Part shown: positions 57,557 through 64,000 of the stretch, piece by piece
How positions within the stretch are numbered: position 1 is the first letter of the stretch
Layout: each line of letters opens with the position of its first letter
DNA from: Lumbricus rubellus
Taxonomy: Eukaryota > Annelida > Clitellata > Crassiclitellata > Lumbricidae
Length of the DNA: 64,000 nt
Direction: 5' to 3'
Assembly (NCBI GenBank): GCA_945859605.1
Contig: OX243817.1
Coordinates: 18,149,884 to 18,213,883 of the forward strand
Notes under the pieces: model-generated
The model's input: the letters and a program-made list of their open reading frames with translations, nothing else
What the model was told of the DNA's origin: nothing
Databases searched by the model: none
Translations under genes and position numbers: made by a program

Positions 57557-57814
57557 CTTCTGCGGCGGAACCTTCCGCCAGATAATGCCTTCCGAAACTG
57601 CTTATACGGCGGAAGTTCGGGAATCGACCCGAACAAGAGTTTCTAATGGCTAAACTAACCCTAACACTAACCCTAACCGACCCTCACGATGCCTAACCTG
57701 CTGTTCGGGTCGATTCTACACGTCTCTCCGGTATACATTTGGCGCATGTGCACATCCTTCCGCCGTATAAGCAGTTCGGAAGGCATTATGTGGCGGAAGG
57801 TTCCGCCGCAGAAG
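57557..57814. mobile_element. 258-bp foldback element
   Basis: Arms 57557-57615 and 57757-57814 are nearly perfect complements (CTTCTGCGGCGGAACCTTCC and complement). The centre contains CTAACCCTAACACTAACCC. Flanks share TAGCTGAAA. No coding capacity. Confidence 0.85.
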
Positions 57815-58329
57815 ATTTATCCTAGCTGAAAAGCCTGAAATTCCAGAATGCTGTTGCTTATTATATATATATATATATATGTTTATAACATTGGTATATT
57901 GCAGGGGTTTTCAAACTTTTTTAAGCTGGGGACCCCCGTAGCATGTCGTGGTTAGGTGGCGGACCCCTATGGACCTATGCAATAAATTTGGCCAATCGCA
58001 ATTGTGTGAGGCTTTCTCGTTCGTGCCATTCGCAACGGTATTAAATACGATTCACATAGAGCTTTCTCATTTACTGCACATGACGAAAGCTGTTATTTTA
58101 CCTTTCTGCTTTAAGTAGCCTAGGCCTACAGCTCCTTTTGTCGCTCGAGATATTCCTTTGGCAACATCTGCAATTTGCAGGCATTGTCCTTAAATGGCAC
58201 TTTAATTTCACGGGTTTCATTGAATCCTGATTAGACAGAGTTTGCACACTCATGACATAACGCAAAGAGGCTAGGCCTAATCATCGCAACACATGCAACA
58301 TTTCTGCAGCTGTCCAAACTAGATATGGC

Positions 58330-58645
58330 AACCATTGCTATTGCCTTTCTCCACCGTTGTTCGCGATCCTGGTGTTACTCTGGATCAGGAGCTCACTTTT
58401 TCACTGCATATTCACTCACTCAGCCATGTCTCTTATTATCAACTGCGTCATCTTTGCACTGTTGCTCGTTCGCTTACTCTTATTCCAGTATACTTCTACT
58501 CCTCTACACTTCTGTCTGACAGTCTCTCCTCTGCTTCGTCTCTCAAAACCTGCTTTTTCTCGTGGACCTTGCGCACTGCGAGCACCTCTGAGCGTTTCAC
58601 CCTACTAGAGGCACTTTATAAATGTTCAAATACGATACAATACTC
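58330..58645 (+). pseudogene. LINE ORF2 C-terminal fragment
   Basis: A frame reads VRDPGVTLDQELTFSLHI and YYQLRHLCTVARSLT, matching the R-x-LGV-x-x-D-x-x-L-x-F...F-x-QLR pattern after the polymerase core of CR1/L2/Jockey-like elements. A tail-like GAGCACCTCTGAG...GGCACTTTATAAAT follows. Confidence 0.75.
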
Positions 58646-58994
58646 CTAATTCTATGCCCTTGTCTATTCTTTCATTTCCAGCAGACTAACTACTACTACT
58701 ATGCTGACCTACCGGTTGCCCGACTGAGCTGCCTCGATTGTATCCTGCTCTCTGCCACTCAACTTGTTTGCCGCATACCTAGGGTTTAAAGTGGGTGGGA
58801 ACGCGTGGGAACCACTGCTCTCAAATTTCTTGCGATACGTTCCCACTGCTCGCCATGTATGGAGCCCTGGAAACATGGATGTTCCCAAGAAAACTTCGTC
58901 AGCGTTCACACTGCTCACAGTCTCACTGTTCACCCAAACCACTTTAACCACTGTGCATACCCAAATTCAGCCACATCTCCAGCTATATGCGTGA

Positions 58995-59210
58995 CATTTG
59001 TTTGTATGTGCACTTGTTATAGCGCCCCTTCAAGCTCTACTCAGAGGCGCTCCCGAATGCAGAGCGGACACTGCATCGGAGTTTCACGCCGAAGCGCTGA
59101 GCAATTGTGAGTGAAAGACTTGCCCAAGGTCCTTACGCGGCGAGGTGGATTCGAACCTCGAACCTTCCGGCTTCAAGGCAACGACGCCACCACTATACCA
59201 CCGTGCCCCA
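58995..59210 (-). mobile_element. SINE-A, nearly complete
   Basis: Very close to the copies at 6972 and 25347, including the whole tail (TATAGCGCCCCTTCAAGC on the plus strand). It appears inserted into a LINE remnant. Confidence 0.88.
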
Positions 59211-59299
59211 CAGTCTTTGGGACAGCGGGTATACTTGTCACTCCAGTCACTCCCCACCAATCTCCAGGCACTGGCTCTTCCTCTCGCAATGAATCTAGT

Positions 59300-59645
59300 A
59301 GAGGATCGCTGCTCTAGTCTGCTGCTGTCTGCTGGGCCTTGCTGCTGCCTACCTTTGCAAGCTCCGTAGCCATAATCTTAGTGCTCACTATTTCCGCTCC
59401 CTTCTTTTGGTCCCTTTTGCTCATACTCCACTACATGCAGAACCATGGCTTCTCGGTGGTACAACCTGCGACCTGAAATGGTTACCCTTTGACGCTACAC
59501 TTCCTTTATGGAATTCCTTCTCAGGCATTCCTCTCATCTTAATCTTAAGACAGTTTTATTTGACCATGCTGGGATTGGGTATGCCTCTGAGAATTCTGCT
59601 TGAACAGGTGCCCTGCAAATTCATTTAGTGAATGAATGAATGATT
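59300..59645 (+). mobile_element. LINE 3' end with coding remnant
   Basis: LPLWNSFSGIPL resembles the usual LP-x-WN-x-LP end of CR1/L2-like ORF2. It runs straight into GGTATGCCTCTGAGAATTC, CTTGAACAGGTGCCCTG and a GAAT microsatellite, the tail shared with SINE-A. Confidence 0.65.
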
Positions 59646-59999
59646 GAATAAAAATGTTGCTTATAGTAAAGGCATTGTTATGCCCTTATCGTACAGCTTG
59701 CAAGCAGATTAATTTGCAGCTACAGGGCGACTCTGAAACTTGTTATTCTTGTCTTGCCTGCTTGAAGCTATTAAGAGACAAAGAATGATAACGATGCGTA
59801 TAAGTGATTGGGAGGGTGATTCAGTCTAAAAGTATAACTGTTTGCTCTGACTTGACTTTTGCACCTGTGCACCTTATTACGTACATTTTTGCCCTCCAAC
59901 TCCTCTCCTACTTTTGAAGCGTTTTGCATCAAAGCCGGCCGCGCTGTAATTTCCACTGTTTTGGCTAACCCTGGGCATGTCCTTCATGATTTGCTCTCT

Positions 60000-60318
60000 C
60001 CAATTCATGAATCACAATACTCTTTGTAATTTCCACTCCCTCCAATTCATGAATCACAATACTCTTTGTAATTTCCACTCCCTCAAATTCATGAATCAAT
60101 ACTCTTTGTAATTTCCACTCCCTCCATTTCATGAATCACAATACTCTTCATAATTTCCACTCCCTCCATTTCATGAATCACAATACTCGTTGTAATTTCC
60201 ACTTCTTCCATTTCATGAATCACAATACTCTTCATAATTTCCACTCCCTCCAATTCATGAATCGCAATACTCTTTGTAATTTCCACTCCCTCCAATTCAT
60301 GAATCACAATACTCTGCG
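60000..60318. repeat. about 42-bp minisatellite, seven to eight copies
   Basis: Unit: CCAATTCATGAATCACAATA, CTCTTTGTAATTTCCACTCC. The ORFs on both strands are repeat translations. Confidence 0.95.
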
Positions 60319-60324
60319 TCCACT

Positions 60325-60398
60325 ATTCATTCATTCATTTGGACGTTTACGGTATATAACGCTCCTTCAAGTAAAAAAACTACTCAGAGGCACACAAC
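60325..60398 (-). mobile_element. short LINE/SINE tail
   Basis: ATTC units, TATATAACGCTCCTTCAAG and ACTCAGAGGC, the same terminal stem-loop. Confidence 0.55.
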
Positions 60399-61145
60399 AC
60401 TGAAATTCCATGTTCTGACCTTCTCTCAAAAAAGGGTTTCATTACTAAAATGCTTTACACTTTAATATTAACATTTGTTTTACATTACCTTTCATGTATA
60501 ATTGTTGTATATTGCTGTACTTTATTATTGCTTCTATGTGTTTTATTGCATTATTTGTTGATGTCCCATTGTGCGTTTGCAAATGGAGCAATAAAGGCTA
60601 TAATTACTTACTTAAATGTTGGTCGTTAGAGAGGTACGTGTGGTACTGTACGTCAAACTTTAATGTGTCCAATTTCGTTACACATACATGTAGAATTTGT
60701 ATATGTAGTCTTCAGGTCACAGTTCAAGTTGGTTCGGTGACATTGATGACCAAGATAAGCAATATGGCCACCCCAAATTGCATTAAATGGAGTGCTGACC
60801 TGTAGCATCCTGCTAGTGTTGTAAACCATTTTGAAGCACCTACAACTTAACACTTCGTCAATATGCGTATTTAAAAATACGTATATTGACCACATCTGAT
60901 GGTCACAACTCCAAGTATGAAAGCCAGAGTGCACCGTTTTCCTGATATCGAGCGGGCTTTATGAGCGATTTGAACCCAGGCAGGTGTAGGCAAACATGCC
61001 CTCATCTTTCTGTGAACTTATGAGCTGCATTTCTGTTACCAATCTGCTGTTAGTCATGTTTCTAACAATTTCCATTCAGCTTTGTTGTCATTGTTGTCAT
61101 AGACATATCAAAGATTATGGGATCATTCTCCCTAATGGCCATCCA

Positions 61146-61202
61146 TATATTATTACGTACGCCCCCAAAATTTAATTTTTTGGGCGTACGTAATATATGC
61201 AA
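61146..61202. repeat. hairpin with ATTACGTACGCCC arms
   Basis: TATATTATTACGTACGCCC and GGGCGTACGTAATATATG around an AT loop; a short foldback or MITE. A related ATATATTACGTATG occurs at 39503. Confidence 0.75.
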
Positions 61203-62410
61203 AATTAAATGATCATTTTACATTTGCAGTAAAGGCTGATAGAAATTCAAGATGGCGACACAATCAAAATTTTGTTTTCATGGCAATAAACAGTTTTAAT
61301 TACTTTTTTGTACAAAGAAATTAACAGTAACTAACTCAGTGACTACATTTTTGACAGTTTTTCATGCTTTACATTAAGTTAGACCAAATTATTTTAATTT
61401 TATCGATTAATTGTGATTAAATTTAGTAGATTAATCAATTAGAATTGTTTTTACCAGTAGCCCTAATTAAAACATATGACCAGATTGCATCAGAATTTGT
61501 TAAGTTTGAGTCATTTTTAAAGTTGTGCATGCACAGTTTGCACACGTACAAAGACTTTGCATAAATTATAATGATTTTATTTCCACTGCGAATGCTAGTC
61601 ATACATTGCTGCTTGAAGTAATAATGAAAAATATTTGTTCAGATCATAGAATGGTTTCGATGTCCTTTGCATCCTTAAGCATCAGACTTTCATGTTGTCA
61701 GAAAGCTCAGACTTGAACTGCATGGTTTCAAAGCATCATAATAATTAATTGTCAACTACTGTCTGACACTGATTGCTATAAAATGCTTCATATTTTGTCT
61801 GATTACGGTAAGTAATGGTGTGCGATAGTGTAATGCAATGGTTCCCAACCTTTTTTGACTGTAGGAGTGTAGGGCCACATTTTCTAAGTTGTAGGACACG
61901 CGAAAGCTAAGCAAATGAAGTCGCTATTCAGCTTCATACCCATGGCTGCCTTAAGGCTAGCTTAGGAGACTGATCTTCTACAGTCGTTTGAGCTAAAGCC
62001 TCACTTAGTGAATATTGCTTTGAATAAATGCTCAGGACTCAACGGGTTTGTTAAACATGGCTTTTGCTATATACAGAATTTAAGCCTAGGTATTCATTTG
62101 CATGAAGTAAATCACCCTGTTATGTTTGAGTGACCTAGTTAATGCATATGCATATGCTATAGACACAGCCAGGGTTTAAGTTCATCTGCTCTCTTTGGCT
62201 CGTTTTCAAATATCAAAGGACTGACATGCTCCTGTTGTTGTTGTGGTTGTTGTTCAAGAAAAGGCTGACATTTGAGTAAGAATAAATAACCATATAATAA
62301 AAATAGTGGCTGTTGAATGCTGCAAGTTAAAGTGAGACGAGGCAAACAGAGAGAGAGACAGCCTATGTTGAGTGAATTGTGTGAAGGAGATTGGTCGTTA
62401 TCAGTTATGC

Positions 62411-62746
62411 TAAGTGTGATAATTAATTATGGTCTTCATTAAATGCTAAGTGTGATAATTAATTATGGTCTTCATTAAATGCTAAGTGTGATAATTAATT
62501 ATGGTCTTCATTAAATGCTAAGTGTGATAATTAATTATGGTCTTCATTAAATGCTAAGTGTGATAATTAATTATGGTCTTCATTAAATGCTAAGTGTGAT
62601 AATTAATTATGGTCTTCATTAAATGCTAAGTGTGATAATTAATTATGGTCTTCATTAAATGCTAAGTGTGATAATTAATTATGGTCTTCATTAAATGCTA
62701 AGTGTGATAATTAATTATGGTCTTCATTAGATGCTAAGTGTGATAT
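62411..62746. repeat. 36-bp minisatellite, nine full copies
   Basis: Unit: TAAGTGTGATAATTAATTAT, then GGTCTTCATTAAATGC. Copies are practically identical. Each contains the palindrome ATAATTAATTAT. Confidence 0.97.
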
Positions 62747-64000
62747 CAAGAACTGTATAGATTGCTAAATGAACAATGGGAACTGAATTCAAGAAAATTG
62801 CTCAATTGAAATTTTTTGTTAAGCTAGAACAGTAAAGGCTTGAAAGTAAGACAGTCAGAGGCTTTTTAATAGTAACTGAAGAATGATTTTAATTATAAAA
62901 GTTGACTCTGAATACATTGGACTTCAAGTCATATTAAACTTGTGTAGATCTATGTAACATGCATTCAGTATAAAACAGTTGCAGCCATGGATCTCAAAGT
63001 TTAAAATGCACAAAAAAGTGATTATGTAGCATATATACATCACTTGAGCTGACCTCTTTTCATGTCATTGATCAAGTTGATGTATACCAGTTGAGGCATA
63101 CCAAGGCAGCTGCTATGTGAGCGTCATACTTTTAAATGATTTCCATTGGTTGAATAGTTTCCAAGGTATGTATACTAGATCTTCTTTATCATCATCTCTT
63201 GTAGCAAAGCAGCATCACTGAAATAATTTGCCCTAACTTGTAGACAAAATGAGAATTTTTTGACTGTATCTTTAGGTAGCTTATCCAGCCAGAACATTTT
63301 GTTACTTCAAGCAGAAAATGCAATGGCAGCAAGAAACTAACACAACTCTTTAGAAAAACCTTGTCTAGGTGACAAATCTCTTTACAATAAATATAAGAAT
63401 TGGTGAAAGAAATTTATCAAATTTTATATCTATAACTGTTTTTGTCAAATAAAGGGCGATTTTTAAGTGTTTTTAGCGTACTTTTTATTGATATAATATG
63501 AGTAATGCCACAGATTTAGCTGCAGCTTTACATAATTGTGCAACCAAAAGTTTATAAAACCTTTTAGTGGAAATTGAAAACAAGAGAATATACAATTATA
63601 GTCAACTGCATTTATATAAAAATGGCTTCCTATGATCCAAAAGACAAAGATGCCTACAAGAGGATGCTATGGACTTGTTTTTGTTTTATGGCCATATCAA
63701 ATTTTTGCACTGCCAGTATGTATAACCAATAAATCCTGGAAATATGTAACATAGATATGGTTCATGGTTGATATTTGCCAGCCACAACCACCAATTGCAT
63801 AACACTTACCTGCACTAAACAACGCTTGCAAGATGTAATGGTTTCTAAGATAAGTTGCTTCAGAATTATACAAGAGTGATAATATGCTGCTTAGGTAGCT
63901 ATGGTTTGTATATGTCAAAAGCAAACCATGTCAAAACTGATCTGATAGGCACAGTTGGTGCGGTGCTTTATTGCTTACAGTGACCGGTACTGGTAAAGGC

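Larger units (their letters stand above)
54069..64000. other. gene-poor region past the patatin gene
   Basis: I recognise no host coding exon. Contents: MITE A, SINE-B, a mariner-related fragment, a foldback element, a LINE remnant with a SINE-A inside, two minisatellites and a small hairpin. 55100-55800, 56070-57550, 60640-61140 and 62750-64000 show nothing I can support. Confidence 0.5.

Noticed and set aside
60089..60403. repetitive ORFs on both strands (HEMEGVEI, NHNTLHNF)
   Set aside because: Pure translation of the 42-bp minisatellite.

Overview
The window is metazoan nuclear DNA: AT-rich, with intron-split genes (exons mostly 50-370 bp, introns from about 200 bp to a few kb) in a background dense with minisatellites, microsatellites, tRNA-derived SINEs, LINE 3' ends and small inverted-repeat (MITE-like) DNA transposons. 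No prokaryotic feature is present. The word TAGGCCTA is strongly over-represented and many repeats end in GCGCTATATAAAT. From experience this looks like a marine invertebrate, perhaps a deuterostome such as an echinoderm or hemichordate, but that assignment is a guess.

Four protein genes can be rebuilt exon by exon with consistent splice phases. (1) Minus strand, 14291 to 3948: a complete TBC1D22A/B-like Rab GTPase-activating protein, 12 exons, about 538 aa, with arginine and glutamine fingers. (2) Minus strand, 32643 to 16475: a complete DC-STAMP-domain protein of the DCST1/DCST2 family, 17 firm exons plus one probable 39-nt microexon, about 782-795 aa, with about six membrane segments and a C-terminal C4C4 RING-like finger. 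(3) Plus strand, about 33445 to 40838: an opioid-growth-factor-receptor-like (OGFR) protein; its conserved region is clear, and a cysteine-rich hydrophobic first exon is inferred. (4) Plus strand, 44261 to 54068: a patatin-like phospholipase, 10 exons, about 590-597 aa, with oxyanion loop, GSSAG serine motif and DGG aspartate motif, and a candidate N-myristoylation start. DCST1 and the OGFR-like gene are head to head across about 0.8 kb. The four genes have no obvious common pathway and look like ordinary eukaryotic neighbours.

Region by region: 1-3947 has no convincing gene (one unexplained 69-codon ORF and one MITE). 3948-14291 is TBC1D22 with SINE, piggyBac-like and palindromic insertions in its introns. 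14292-16474 is intergenic and ends in an 80-bp minisatellite. 16475-32643 is DCST1, with introns full of MITEs, including a 1.17-kb palindromic mariner-like element that keeps the tail of a transposase. 32644-33444 is the divergent intergenic region. 40839-44260 is minisatellites and a MITE. 54069-64000 has no recognisable host gene: SINEs, a LINE remnant, a foldback element and two clean minisatellites.

I did not find a new multi-gene system. The most unusual signals are at splice junctions: a tandem duplication that repeats the 3' splice site of the exon completing the DCST1 RING finger, partly in frame, and a 15-bp minisatellite of GGTAAG words just downstream of a TBC1D22 5' splice site.
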